Part shown: positions 1-11,633 of the stretch, piece after piece
How the letters are laid out: each line of letters opens with the position of its first letter
How positions within the stretch are numbered: the stretch's first letter is position 1
Assembly (NCBI GenBank): GCA_036583965.1
Contig: JAZBQD010000027.1
Location: 2,808,687-2,872,686 of the forward strand
Source: Prunella strophiata
Taxonomy: Eukaryota > Chordata > Aves > Passeriformes > Prunellidae
DNA length: 64,000 nt
Reading direction: 5' to 3'
Notes under the pieces: model-generated
Told to the model about the DNA's origin: nothing
Database searches by the model: none
Seen by the model: the letters and a program-made list of their open reading frames with translations, nothing else
Program-made: the position numbers and the translations under genes

Positions 1-699
1 GTGGAAAGGGCTCTGAGGTCTCCCTGGAGCCTTCTCCTCTCCAGGTGAACATTCCCAGCCTGGCTGCACAGCAGATGAACTCCAGCCCTCGGAGCATCTC
101 TGTGGCCTCCTTTGGATTCGCTCCAGCAGGTCCACGTCCTCCTTATATTTAATTATCTTATATTTAATTATATTCGAAATTAATTAATATCCTTCATTTA
201 TTTAATTGCATGTTCAAGATCACAGCAGCACCCAGGAGGAAGGTGGGTGACAGAGGGAGGTGCTGAGCCCTGAAGTCCCACGAGCAGGACGGGTGACTTG
301 TGGCTTTATAAACAGAAGTTATGATTTAAAAATGCTTTGAAGGGTGTGGCTCACCCTCTCCAAAATAATCTGTAGAGCCTGGATGCCTTCCCCACTGGCA
401 GCATCCCCCCAGTCCCCTGGAGCAGCAGTCATTTATCTTGCTGGTAACTTTTCATGACTCTAAAGGAGCAACCAGGAGTGGAAGGATGAGGAGGTTGTGG
501 TGGGTGAGTTGGTGAAGCCTCCTTGCCCTGTGGGACCCCCTGGCCACTGCCCCAGGGAGAGGGGATGTGTTGCTCTTGCTGGATTAAGAAGATTTTCTTG
601 CTGCTCATGACATCAAGATGTGTTTCCATAAGGTGCAATAAAGCACTAAGAGACTAAAGCTCATGCCCCCCCCTCGCCCAAATTATGAAAGTTTGAAGC

Positions 700-1550
700 C
701 TTTCTTGGCCTAATACCACGGCCCAGAGAAGTCCCTGCTGTACCTGATGTAAACATGTATTAATTAAAGCACTTTGGAAATGCAGAGTATTGACCTACCG
801 GGCTGTAATGGCTCTCCTTGAGCAATTACAATCCATCACACAGCTCCAGGCTTGGGCAGGGATTTTTTTCGGAGGCTCGTTATTGACCTGGCGGCCCCGG
901 GCGGTTTCCTCCCTCACACAGACCCTTCCTGCCCCAGGGCTCGCATCCTTCCCGGGGAAATAGTTAGAGGGGGAGGCCTTAAATCCCTTAAAATTAATAA
1001 ATAGGATGTGTTCCACCCTGCCCCTCCCCACCACGTGCCTCCTCTCCCACTCCCTGTCTTAAAGCCTTTGCACCCACCTGCAGACCCAGGCAAACACCTG
1101 GAGCAAAATATTTATATCTAAAAGAAAAACTTTGTGCTTTCCAGTGGTGGAAACCCTTCTCAAATAAAGCATTTATCTCCCGAGACTTACACCTTCTAAT
1201 TTAATTTTCCCCTAAATCAAACAGGGTATTAATCCACAATAGAAAACACGTTCCAGTTGCACAAACAATATTTAAATGGTATAATAGGGACATCTTTTAT
1301 AAATACTTCTAACAAATCCTGAAAAAACCCGAATGTGTGGGCTATAATTAATAGAAATGCCAAGTGCCAGCTAACCAGGAAAACTCCAGCATCATAAATC
1401 TGCCCCGAGCCTTCTCACACACGCTGATGGATGGGGACTTGCAGCTTAAATATTTAACAATCAATAATTCAAATACCTATCCTACCCTATTAAATTTGTC
1501 ACATTTATTTATAAATGCAACATCCAGCTGAAGTTCCTCTAAAAGTTGGG
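700..1550. promoter_or_regulatory. Candidate conserved noncoding element downstream of NFIA
   Basis: The block is AT-rich, with dense developmental-factor motifs: TGTAAACA (FOX type) beside ATTAATTAAA at about 748-770, CAATTACAATCC at about 823-836, and several TAATTA/ATTAAT cores at 1200-1500. It contains no repeats. Function is inferred from motif density only. Confidence 0.3.
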
Positions 1551-2434
1551 CCTCTTCCACCCAGTAACAACATGAAGAATTTTGGAAGGAGAAAAAAGGT
1601 GTCAGGATATGAAATTCCTGTGGGGAAATAAGGAACAATGGGGAGGAGGGAATTAAACCCCATATCCCAAAATAGTTGGCTGTGTCTCCCTCACCCTAAT
1701 GGGTTTGGATAATGCAGTGTGCAGGCAGGTGCTGTGTCCTATGAATCACATTTATAGGGATATTTTCCAATTTCTTTGGTGCCCAAGGCAGGGAGCTGCT
1801 GTTCATCCTCTGCAGATGAATATTTTGGTGGCACTGGGTGGGCTGCAGCCCCTGCCCACACACTGTGTCCCTCCTGGAGCAAATCCTGTAAAAATCTAAA
1901 AAAGCCTGGAAAAAAGTGTGGCTTTGGGGCTGCCCTGAACAGCAGCAATGCTTTGTGAGGGTAGAATGGGACATAAATAAATAAATAAGCACATGCTGAG
2001 TGCAGCACTGGTGAGAGGATGATGATGATGATAATAATATCAGTACTACTAATAATATTACTGTTAATAATCAAATGACATCTTTCCCTTTTGCATCACC
2101 AGCAGCCTGACTCTGTTTCTCAAAGGTTTTTAGAAAAGAGGGATGACTGCATGGTTTATCAGGTGGCTCCTCTCCTTGCCAGTGGCCTCCATAAAAATAA
2201 CAGCAATGGGGAAAGCTCAGCTCTGTTTCCATTGATCCAGAGGAAGAGGAGGTGGCTCAGAGCATCCCCTGTGCTGCTGGAGGCTTGGCCATGCCTCCAG
2301 CTGCCTGTTGTTAATTTTAAAGCAGCACCAAAACTGACCTGAGAGGTTGAAAAACTCCTGCACCCAAATTTCTGGAAGCATTTGAAAATCCCCATGGGGC
2401 TATGCATGGGAAAGGAATTAAGGGTGTTGACTGT

Positions 2435-2660
2435 GGTCCCTGTCCCCACCAGAGTGTGCCTGAGGGCCCGAGTTACGGTGGCATAAATCTCCGTGGCAAA
2501 TTTATTGCCATAATTTATCAGCTCCTGTTGCTGAATGGCCAAGCAGTTAATTCTGAGATGAAGTGGTGCCATTTTCATCAATACCTGTGTGCTAACTGCC
2601 CATCAAAACATCAGCTGCAATTAATACAGTGGTGCTGAAGCACTGAACCAATAAATATTT
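2435..2660. promoter_or_regulatory. Candidate noncoding element, AT-rich with E-box and homeodomain sites
   Basis: Low-repeat sequence with GTTAATTC, CAATTAAT and two CAGCTG-type or ACCTGT-type E-box neighbours stands out from the C/T-rich flanks. It looks like an enhancer-type element, but no comparison was possible. Confidence 0.22.
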
Positions 2661-4379
2661 CCAGTCTTGGCCGCTCTTCAGCAGATGTCGGACAGACCCA
2701 CGGCCCCAGTGAGTGCTGTTCCAGTTGCCTCAACAGGAACCTTTGCATTTAAGGAAGAGGTTAAGTAGCCAGATCTCCCTCTGAGCAGGGAGAAGCACCT
2801 GCATTTCCCTGCCTAAACACCACCCTGGGCTTTTTCCACCCAAAGTTTTTTGATTTCTGTAAGGGGCTATTGCGTATTCCTCCTGCGTCCCGAGCCAGGC
2901 TGACACATTTTGATAGCAATAAATAATAAATGGGATTTATTTCCTTAGATGCTGATGGAGACCTTTTCTCCCACAGGAAGAAAGAGAAAGCTAGAAAGCT
3001 GGAGGGGAAGAAAATGTGCAAGGGAAGGAGGGAGAAAGGAGAAGGTGGTGCCTGAGCCCTGGACAGTGCTCACTCCACTCCCAGCACAGCCATCATCCCT
3101 GTGGGACAGGGTCACCCCTTGCACCCCTTGTGCTTCCTTCACCAAACCCATGGCAGCCTCAGCCAACACCCTCAATAATGAAGGGCATAAATAAATAACA
3201 GTGAATGATTTTTTAGGGCGGGATGGACAAGAATGGGGAACAGGCAGTGGTGAGGAGCAGTTGGAGCTGATGAGCAGCACCTCCCTTTGTGCTGCAATTG
3301 CACTTTTTTGAAGCAGGTGTTAATTCTTCTGTGTCTATTCATGCAGTGATGTACAGGGGTGGGTGCCTGTCCCTCCCTCCCATCCTGGTATCCCCCCCTG
3401 CTCACAGCCAGTGCTGGGAGGAAGCATCCAGCTCTGGCAGCCCCATGGGACAGGCTGGCCCACACCTGGGCTCACTTCCAAGCCCAGGGGGCACCAGCAC
3501 CACCATTTGGGCTGTTTTTTGCCCAACTGGGACAGCGAGCCCAGGCTCAGCACCCTCTCCCCCCTCTTCCTCCCTCCTCCCAGAGCTTGTGGGGGTGAAA
3601 GGGGCCAGCACTGTTGGCAAGCCCTGCCTGGGGTACTGTGTTTCCTTTGAGGACAGATTTGGCTTTTCCTTACTGTCTGCTCTCCTTTATGAGAAAAAAA
3701 AAAAGCCAAATTGAACAGGCTCCAACCTGTCCTCAGCTGCCACACCATGCACTGGTGCCAGCACTGCCCACATGGGAGGCACACAGCGAGGGGCACAGAC
3801 AGGGTTCCCCCCTGGGGATGGTGACATTAGACCTGTGCCCAGCCTGACCCTCCCACCCTGGCCTTGTAGCCAAAACCAAAACTCTGTGGAGGTGTGAGAA
3901 AGGAAATACCAGCAGGTATTTATGTGTGTCAGGCCCACATTTGTTAGAAAACACTCATTTCCCCCCAAATAAAATGGAAGAGCTGGTTTTGCAGCTGGTG
4001 CTGCCTGGGGAAGGGCCAGGGGTCATGGGGGTCCCTGTCTGCTGTCCCCAAGGGCAGTGGCAGAGCTGCACCAGCCCTCACCCTTCATCAGCCTCAGTCT
4101 CTGCTTTTATACAGAAAACAGCCAGAATGGCTTAAATGCAAGAAAACCCCTTCTGCAAGTACTAAATTCTGCACGTATCTTTTAAGCAAAAAGTGTTGCA
4201 GAGTGAAAAACTTCAAATGAAACTTTAACATTTGCAAAAAAGCCTAATTTTTGCCTATTTCTGCACCCAGAGCTTTGCAGAGAAAGGCAGCTCTGCCAGC
4301 AGCTCCAAGGTCAATCCCAACAGCCGTGGCTGTACTGGGGCTCCTCGGAAATGTGGCAATATTTTTAAAGTTTAGCTAC

Positions 4380-4600
4380 ATTTAAAGATGCATGGTAGCA
4401 TTTGGATAATTTATTAATCTCCTGGATCTTTCCTAGGTGTGCCTCATCTCTTTAATTTGAATGATTAATCTGCAGAGATTTGCTGAGGATTAATCTGATA
4501 TTGGGCCAGGAACGATTTTGTGCGATGGGACACCAAAAACACGGGGAAGAGTGGCCAGTGTGACAAAAGTGACTCGATTTAACCAAGTAACCGCATGATT
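4380..4600. promoter_or_regulatory. Candidate element with three ATTAATCT homeodomain-type sites just beyond NFIA's 3' end
   Basis: Exact ATTAATCT occurs at 4413-4420, 4464-4471 and 4489-4496. The third is preceded by GG to form GGATTA, a K50-homeodomain core as used by OTX/PITX proteins. The cluster lies 250 to 370 bp past the proposed cleavage site. Confidence 0.3.
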
Positions 4601-4763
4601 TGGGATGAAGCTGCTGCCTGGGAGCCTGCCCAGGCTGCAGGGCTGGGGCCAGGAGAGGATGATGCCCTTGGTGGCTGGCGATGCCCACGGTCCCACAGCC
4701 ACAACCCCACCCCGTGCCCGGCTGGGAGTAAATAACAACACGGCCTGTTAGCATTAGCAATTT

Positions 4764-4769
4764 TTTATT
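4764..4769 (-). terminator. NFIA: Probable distal NFIA polyadenylation signal AATAAA
   Basis: On the minus strand AATAAA is followed 12 to 20 nt later by a CA (likely cleavage near 4746) and then by GGCCGTGTTGTTATTT, a G/U-rich downstream element. This is the full arrangement expected of a vertebrate poly(A) site and marks the proposed end of NFIA. Confidence 0.65.
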
Positions 4770-4780
4770 TTCCTTTTTTG

Positions 4781-4788
4781 TTGCATAG
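4781..4788 (-). promoter_or_regulatory. miR-153 8-mer seed match next to the poly(A) signal
   Basis: The sense strand reads CTATGCAA, an 8-mer for miR-153, 11 nt upstream of the distal AATAAA. A second 7-mer (CTATGCA) is at 6824-6830. miR-153 is reported to hold back gliogenesis through NFIA/NFIB. Only transcripts that reach the distal poly(A) site carry the 8-mer. Confidence 0.45.
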
Positions 4789-5504
4789 GAAATGCAGTAC
4801 TTGCTTCCAGTAATTGTATTGTAATGTGAGAAGGTGGTAGCACTAATGGTTGAATACAAGAGTTAAACTAATCCACACCAGCTCAAAAAACCTGCGGAGA
4901 CTTAGTTGAATAAGAATGGATGCCCACAGTGATTCTCAACCAATTACAATTTTTTTCACAGAACACAGTAAAACTAAAATGGTAACTATGAGAGTCAATA
5001 CAAGTATACTAGAGGCACGAGGGGCCTGACTCATAAAAAAAAATGAACACGACATGGTATTAACACGGGTGTCAAGTGAATTTGCAGCAGATCTTTCACA
5101 CGGCCGGTGGAAATTTTGGCGCCTCAAATCTCAACCCGCCGCTGAGGGACCGGGCTGGGCTGGGGCAGAGTTCGGGAGAACCCGCACAGCCAGCCAAAGT
5201 GGAGGAGGTTTCTCCTTGATTGTATCTCCCAAGAATTTCGTGGCCCTGTCCCCAAGGCAGCAGTTGCAACAAGGACGAGCGGCATCGGTGGCGGATGCCG
5301 AGCCAGGCGCTCTCGCCCTACCATGCTCCATCTAGAAACTCATCTTCTTTTTGTTTTTCCCCTCATATTAATTTGTGGATGCAGATAAAAGGGGGGGGAT
5401 TTCACCCAACACAATTGTTTTTGTTCATGCTCGAGCATAGAAGATTAACTAAGTGGAAAATAGTCTTCCCTAAAAAAAAAAATAAAAGCATCCAAAGTAC
5501 AAAA

Positions 5505-5830
5505 GTTCACATTGCGGGCGAGCGCTCGCCCCGGCGGAGGGTTTCTCTAGAGCTCAGAGGTAGCGATCGAGCGCGTTTTGTTCTGGTGCGGACAAGATCT
5601 CTTTTGTGATCGAGTCGCGGTGTCCCGAGCCCCCCGGCACCGGCCGGAGCCGTCCTCCCCCTTTTCCTCCTGCCAACCTGCACCTCTGGGGCTCGGAGCA
5701 TGGTCCTGCGCTGCCTCGCCTCCTCCACGGCCCCTTCCCACCGGTTCCTGGTCTCCGCGGGGCTGGGGGAGGCGGAGAGGGGAAGGGGAGGGAGAGCAGG
5801 GCCAGCGGGGCTCGCCAGGGCGAAGCCCAC
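5505..5830. other. CpG-rich block inside the distal 3'UTR
   Basis: GC content rises sharply against the surrounding AT-rich 3'UTR, with many CpGs and a perfect 16-bp palindrome GGGCGAGCGCTCGCCC at 5516-5531. A G-quadruplex pattern lies on the plus strand at 5779-5801 (G runs separated by 2, 1 and 6 bases). A smaller CpG-rich patch at 5100-5330 contains the E2F-like TTTGGCGC at 5115-5122. It could be an orphan CpG island or an antisense start region; no transcript evidence exists here. Confidence 0.4.
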
Positions 5831-5971
5831 CCTCAATTTGGAGGAGAGGAGCCCACCAGCCTCCCGTGTTAATAGCAAAGGAGCTTTTATGAATCGGGCC
5901 CAAAGTTTTGTACAGAGTTTGTTTGAAGAAAAATATTGCAACTGTGCATGAAACTAAACAACCACATGAGG

Positions 5972-5988
5972 TTTTTTTTTTCTTTTTT

Positions 5989-6023
<35 letters not shown>

Positions 6024-6277
6024 GGTTTTTTTTTTTTCTTTCTATATGAGGAAGTCTGGTGTGAAGAAGGGTCAAGCATGGGTACCTGGTTCACCGCTGC
6101 CCATTAAGAAATCTCTCGCAACATGAGCTCGGTCTCGTTTGTGGGTTTAAAGGACTGTCCCTTCAATTTGAACTGTTCTTCAGAGCAAGCTCTCTGAATT
6201 CTTAGGGTAGCTTTTCGAGACGAAAATCTTACCAGGCACGGATTTCTGGTCTCAAACACCATGTCCTGCCCTCTAGG

Positions 6278-6312
<35 letters not shown>

Positions 6313-6345
6313 AAAGGAAAAAAAAAGAAAAAAAAGAAAAAAAAC
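5972..6345. repeat. Complementary T-tract and A-tract pair in the 3'UTR
   Basis: A T-rich tract (5972-6038, with 29 unbroken T at 5991-6019) and an A-rich tract (6278-6344, with 33 unbroken A at 6278-6310) lie about 260 bp apart. In the NFIA transcript this is a U-tract followed by an A-tract, able to pair as a long stem. Homopolymer lengths may be affected by sequencing error. Confidence 0.7.
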
Positions 6346-6357
6346 CCAAAACACAAG

Positions 6358-6365
6358 TAATACTG
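6358..6365 (-). promoter_or_regulatory. miR-200bc/429 8-mer seed match
   Basis: The sense strand reads CAGTATTA, an 8-mer for miR-200b/200c/429. Additional CAGTATT 7-mers lie at 6391-6397, 7644-7650 and 9695-9701. Confidence 0.45.
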
Positions 6366-6932
6366 AATTTAAGTAAATGTATACCTCCAAAATACTGAAA
6401 ACACCCCAAATCAATAAAGACAGAATTTGCGTTCTCAGTGAAATATCTTTAAACCTATCTGACAAGAACCAAGTCAGAAAAAAAGACTAACATAACTTTG
6501 AGTAATATTCATACAGCTACTAAGCATTATGGAATAGCATGCATTAATATTGTACGGTTATTTTACATCACCTATATCAGAAGGTTCTGACAGACAGCGA
6601 AGGCTACCGGTGTAGAAAAATCTTACTTCAGAAGAGCAATATAATACAGATTTCACAGGCACTACATTTTAATATATCAGGTATTATGCTGGTTTTCTTA
6701 TAATTCTTTCTGTCCTAAAGCTGGCATTATAACAATGACCGAAAAGGCAAGGATCGAAGTAAACGGAAAGTAGATACCAAAGTTGATATATTCTTTTCTT
6801 TTTTTTTTTTTCAGATAGATTAGTGCATAGTTTTCATGCAGATAAACACTGCTATGCATTTACATTGTTGGAAAGCAGAGTGAATTGAGCCCAAGTTGTC
6901 ACATTTTTGTAAATCATTTTGCCAGCCTGTAA

Positions 6933-6940
6933 TAGCACCA
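6933..6940 (-). promoter_or_regulatory. miR-29 8-mer seed match
   Basis: The sense strand reads TGGTGCTA, a full 8-mer for the miR-29 seed. Three further 7-mer TGGTGCT matches lie in the same 3'UTR at 9531-9537, 10821-10827 and 11714-11720. Confidence 0.5.
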
Positions 6941-7296
6941 TGTAATGGATTTGCATTAAACATTAAATTGATTTCAGAATTGGTGACACAGTATTCACTA
7001 CAGTTAAGTGCTATGGAATAGCTTCAATGTTACCTGCTATATATCAAAGCAATTTTCATCCCACTGCTTTTTTATTGGAAAAAATAAAAGGAAAATGTAC
7101 TCGATACTAATTAGACTATTGCGCAGCCTTGGACTTGATGATGGCATAGCTGGGTTTACTGTCAAACAGTAATACATGCATTGACTTCAAGACAAAATTG
7201 GCATTGTAAGCTTGATTTAATGAAAATCCTGCCTAGCAGGCAGTGTTAACTTCACAAGACCTGCCTCCGACAGACCTCATGAGGTTGAATTTGTTA

Positions 7297-7306
7297 TTTA
7301 TTTATT
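7297..7306 (-). terminator. NFIA: Possible internal (proximal) polyadenylation signals, two overlapping AATAAA
   Basis: The plus strand reads TTATTTATTTATTG, giving two overlapping AATAAA hexamers in the sense direction about 4.7 kb into the 3'UTR. The downstream sequence has only a weak G/U element, so use is uncertain. If used, it would remove the distal miR-29 8-mer, the two distal miR-200 sites and both miR-153 sites. Confidence 0.3.
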
Positions 7307-8102
7307 GTTTAGGTGCCATTGAAGCTCTCCTTACATTGTCATGCCGGTTATGGTTTTAATTTTGTTCGATGGAGGCCTTCTACCAACAAAAAAAAGAAAA
7401 AAAAAGATATTTCCAGAGACACAATGCAAAGTACAATATTAACTGACATTCTTAAAAAAAAAATAATTCACCACAAGGAAAAAAAACCTGTTTTAGGCTA
7501 TGTATCTGGGTTTTTTTGTATTTTTGTACAGTAAATATTTTATAACACTGTTACTACAAAGCTGCAAATATACGGAACAAAGAGAACTAGAGAAAGAAAA
7601 AAAAAATGTTAGAGGGATTTTGCATATTCCTGTGGGCTGACTGAATACTGTGGAGTTGAGAAAACTTGGTGTTTCTTTTCCCCTTCGACCTTAAGGGGAG
7701 GGGGAACAAGCAACAGAGACAAAGTGTACCATGGCTGCCTAAACTCGAAGCCCGAAAGTTTTTTTTTTCTTATAAAGGAAGAAGAATAAATAATAATGGC
7801 ATTGCTGGGGTGTGCGGCATGAGAAAAGCAAGTGCCCTCGCTCGAAAAAATAAAATTTAAAAAACCCGAAAAAAGAAGGGGGGAAAAAAAGGAATTAACT
7901 TGGGAAAAAGTCAATTCGCACTAAGCCATCCCTAGGGCTTTAAATTTGGGTGGGCGGGGGTGGGCACAGGTCAGAGAATTTGTGCGTCTGACAGTTCTGG
8001 AGAGAAGGAGGCGGGGAGGAAAAAAAAGTTGTTGGGTGACTGCGAAGGAGCGCCCGGCGCGGGGCCGGGGCTCCGCTGCCGCCCGCACGCCGGGACCATC
8101 CA

Positions 8103-8147
8103 GGGATGGATGGATGGGTGGCTGGGTGGGTGATGGAGGGATGGATG
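8103..8147. repeat. Degenerate (GGAT/GGGT)n simple repeat
   Basis: Tandem GGAT and GGGT units lie within the 3'UTR, next to a short GC-rich patch at 8045-8100. Confidence 0.6.
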
Positions 8148-10409
8148 CCCCATCCCTCCTGCCCATCCCTGCTCGCCTCCCCGCTCCTCTAAAGGAGGAC
8201 TAAAACACTGTTTGTTCTCTACACCTGCACAGAACGGAACTGCCGCGTTTCCTGCGTGAGAGGAAGGTGAACGCAAACTGAATTTAGTGTGTAATACTTT
8301 ACAACCCCTGTTGGTTAACACCCTTGACCTCCTACCTAATGTTTTAAAGCCTTTAAAACATTTTTTTTTCTCGCAATTCTGCTCAGAGTTCCCTAACTTT
8401 AGCGTCATCAAACTTAATATGACAAAAATACCTTCAAAAATACAGCATACCTGTAATGTCCATTTACAATGGTTCTTCAGTAGCCTATACTTCTCAAGCA
8501 TAGGAATATGCTATACCATTGAGAGAAGAAAAATAACTGTATTTAAATACATACAAAAAAAGGAAACGGGAAAGTTTTTAACTTAAATCCAGTTCCCAAA
8601 GGAAAAAAAAAAAAAGCAATTCTATGAACGCTGCCTTTATAACGAACAATCAGAAATTCCACTAAGCTAATTTGACAGAAATTTTTCCTCATTTAAACAA
8701 CATTACAAAAGTCCTGCATTATAAAATAGGGTAGAATAAATCAGTGTAATCAATAAAACTATACAACATACAAATTACATATCTTCTGAGTGGGCAGTTT
8801 AATTCTCTCTCTTTGCAGCCATGACTACAACATGCTCACTAAAAACAACTAACTGCCCAAACTATTGCTTAGTTTGTTTTGTTTAAAAAAGGGTGCAATT
8901 TTATTGTATATACAACCAATTTACTGGTAATACCTTGTCTCATAGCAAGGTTCTGACAAAATGTTTGTCTAGGCTTTTTTCCCTTCACTGTGAAGCACTG
9001 AAAGCTGCTATTTTTTTTTTTTTTAGTGCACATATGTCTTAATAAAGTAATGCCCAGCTAAGTGCTATAGGGAAGGCAAAGGATGCTGGCTAGAGGATGT
9101 GATACCATATACTAACAATCACACAATACAATAGAGCAAAATGACTACTCAACCACTTATCAGACACATATGAAAATCCAAAACATTTTATTTTTTCCTT
9201 AAATAGAGAATAACCAGTAAACAATTTTCAGAACTTGGAAGTTTAAAAACGTGCATATAAAAATGGGCATTATATACTTTTATTGAATGTGGATTGATTG
9301 CAGTCTGCTAATAAAAATGGGTGTGGGATCTGAAGAAAAAGGAAGTTGTTTTTTTTTTTTTTAAGGCTTGCTTGTGAAAGGAACAGTTGTAAAACAAAAA
9401 TTGCTTGAAGCAGGGTTCAGCTTAGTGCTTCACAGTTTGACTGCTTCTCTAAGAAGAGCCCTTCCTGCATGTGCATTCAAAAATCACAAAAGTACAAAGA
9501 CAAACACCTAAAACACACTGCGTCAAGTGCAGCACCAACTTTGGTCAAATAAAAAAAAATTAAAAGAAAAATTAATAATTGCTAAGCTTTTCTACATGAT
9601 ATAAGCAGGTATTGCATATTTTCATATATCTGGGAGAAAACAAAACAAAAAAAGGAAGACTCCAAATAAAAGGTAAAATGCAGCAACATCCAAAAATACT
9701 GATAATCTAGCATCTACAGATCTCAGAATAGCACTGCCACTGACCATACAGGACAATAAACACTACTCCTATCTGCGGAACAACTAACATCCTATTTAAT
9801 TCTAGATGTTGGAACTGACAATGGCTGACATAAAAGTCACATTTACAAAAAGTGTCTCCAAATGCTTGACTAGGGAAAAACCCCTTTCAATATAGGAACA
9901 TGTGCAACAATTCCACAAATAATCGCTATCCAGGGCAAGGCACATTGATATGGAATTTTTTTTTTTTTTGTTTCGTGCAAATTAAGAAAACAAAACAAAA
10001 CATCGTTTCAGGGAAAAGATGAGGAGCAAAGTGTCTTCCCAAGAATTTCAGTTACTTGATTGTATAGGACAGTAGTAGAAACCCTTCTGAAGGGTCGAAC
10101 AAACATAGTTTAAAGGCAAGTGCCTGGAATAGGGATTACAATATTGTGTCTTAATGCACTCTACTTTACCCTACATTAACTATATAAAAATTAGTTACTA
10201 ACACTAGAACATGCAGAGACTTTCTCTGATTAGCTGGACTCGCCAACCAGAACGTATATATATGTATAGTATAGGAAACCTTCTTAAAGTTGCATGTGAA
10301 GCAAAGGGGTGCTCCGCTGTCTGATAGAAAAAATCACTTGCACTCTTTTTTTTTTCTTTTTTTTTCCTTTTTTTTGTACATAAGATACAGGACGTTTGGG
10401 GTCCAAACT

Positions 10410-10410
<1 letters not shown>

Positions 10411-10443
<33 letters not shown>
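10411..10443. repeat. Poly(T) tract of about 33 bases in the 3'UTR
   Basis: An uninterrupted T run is flanked by further T-rich sequence at 10345-10375 and 10463-10490. In the transcript it is an A-tract. Similar shorter tracts occur at 9010, 9349, 9957, 10838, 11216, 11337 (A) and 11753 (A). Confidence 0.8.
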
Positions 10444-10717
10444 CATTTTCTACTTATTTGTCTGTTTTTTTTCTTTTTTTTCTTCTTCAGCAAGTGCCCT
10501 TGCTTTGAACTGGCATAAGTTGTAAGAAGATCAGCATCGTTCGTTTCTGTAATGATTTCTTCACAGTCCAGAAAATGTACCAGTTCAGGGACACGAAGGT
10601 GTTTTACTTTCTGGACCGTTCTCTCTTATTCCCAAGGTGTTTGAGAACTGATAAACCCTATATTGCCGGAAACACGTAAAATTTGTCAGAATTGGCATAA
10701 TCCATTATAGTGACTTT

Positions 10718-10725
10718 TAGCTTAT
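10718..10725 (-). promoter_or_regulatory. miR-21 8-mer seed match
   Basis: The sense strand reads ATAAGCTA, an 8-mer match to the miR-21 seed. I know of no firm record for NFIA, so this is a motif-only call. Confidence 0.3.
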
Positions 10726-11086
10726 AAAATTAACAGATATTATGATTTCATTTTAGTTATGTGCTTTGATAACAGAAAATGATTAATTAGCATTTAATGT
10801 AGTTAACATATTGTGGTAAAAGCACCATTAGATTTGTTTTTTTTTTTTTTAATTTTCCTTCAGTTTTAAAGGGATACAAGTTCAACAATAAAAAACATAA
10901 AAAGCAAAAATAGCTCCCCTTTTTCTTGCAAGGCTGTTTTTTACCCCAATAATTTAGAGTCCTGGGGTGGAAGGACTTGGAAAACAAAAATAGAATTTTC
11001 AACAATCTCTATCTTACAAAGATATTTAGCTATCCAATGAAATTGCACTTTACTCAATTCAAAATTCGATTGTTTTGATTGATTCC

Positions 11087-11094
11087 TGTCAGTT
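11087..11094 (-). promoter_or_regulatory. miR-223 8-mer seed match in NFIA 3'UTR
   Basis: The sense strand reads AACTGACA, a full 8-mer for the miR-223 seed, about 0.9 kb after the stop codon. NFIA repression by miR-223 in granulocyte differentiation is established in mammals. Orthology of this site is inferred. Confidence 0.65.
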
Positions 11095-11623
11095 TCTGTC
11101 AAAACAGACCAACTTCCCCATTTCTGCGTGAATTTTTGTGTAATTGTTGAAAATTGTTGAAAAATGTTTTTTTTTAAATGTAAGTGCAGCATTTCAAACT
11201 TTTTTCTTTTTTTTCTTTTTTTTTTTTTTTTAGTGAATAGTAGTAGTTTGATGTTTTAAATCGCTCTGCAATCGAGTGGAAAAAAATTGTTGACAATGCT
11301 CTTATGGTTCATGTTACGTCTCTAAGTGCCGACTGTAAAAAAAAAAAAAAAAAAAAGAAAAAAAACCCCAACAACAACAACAACAAAAAAAAGAAACCTG
11401 CATTTTTTTTTTTTTTTCCCCCGATATGTTACAGAAAAAAAACCCATGCTCTATGTCTGTCCGGTAAGTTATATATTGCAGAATTCAGCTACTACAAAAG
11501 TTATAGTTTAAGTGTGTTTCATGATTTCTCAAGAAGTCTCACACCTGTATGGGAAAATCCGATGAGGATACTGTAAAACAGTTAGGCTCCATATGGAAAG
11601 TGTGTTACAACAGCGAGTTGGTA

Positions 11624-11633
11624 AGCAGCAGCA
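11624..11633 (-). promoter_or_regulatory. Two overlapping miR-15/16/195/424 seed matches
   Basis: The sense strand reads TGCTGCTGCTT, giving two 7-mer TGCTGCT matches offset by three bases, about 370 nt after the stop. miR-424 is known to repress NFIA in monocyte differentiation. The overlap means only one site can be occupied at a time. Confidence 0.5.

Larger units (their letters stand above)
1..4745. other. Intergenic DNA downstream of NFIA; no gene seen
   Basis: No open frame here has splice context, codon bias or a recognisable domain. AT-rich stretches with homeodomain-type TAATTA/ATTAAT sites at about 700-1550 and 2435-2660 look like possible conserved noncoding elements. The remainder (for example 3000-3870) is C/T-rich unique sequence. 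Confidence 0.7.

Noticed and set aside
5507..5941. 144-codon minus-strand open frame in the 3'UTR
   Set aside because: It is a by-product of the CpG-rich block (few AT-rich stops). Composition is low-complexity R/P/A/G, there is no domain, and it lies kilobases after the NFIA stop.
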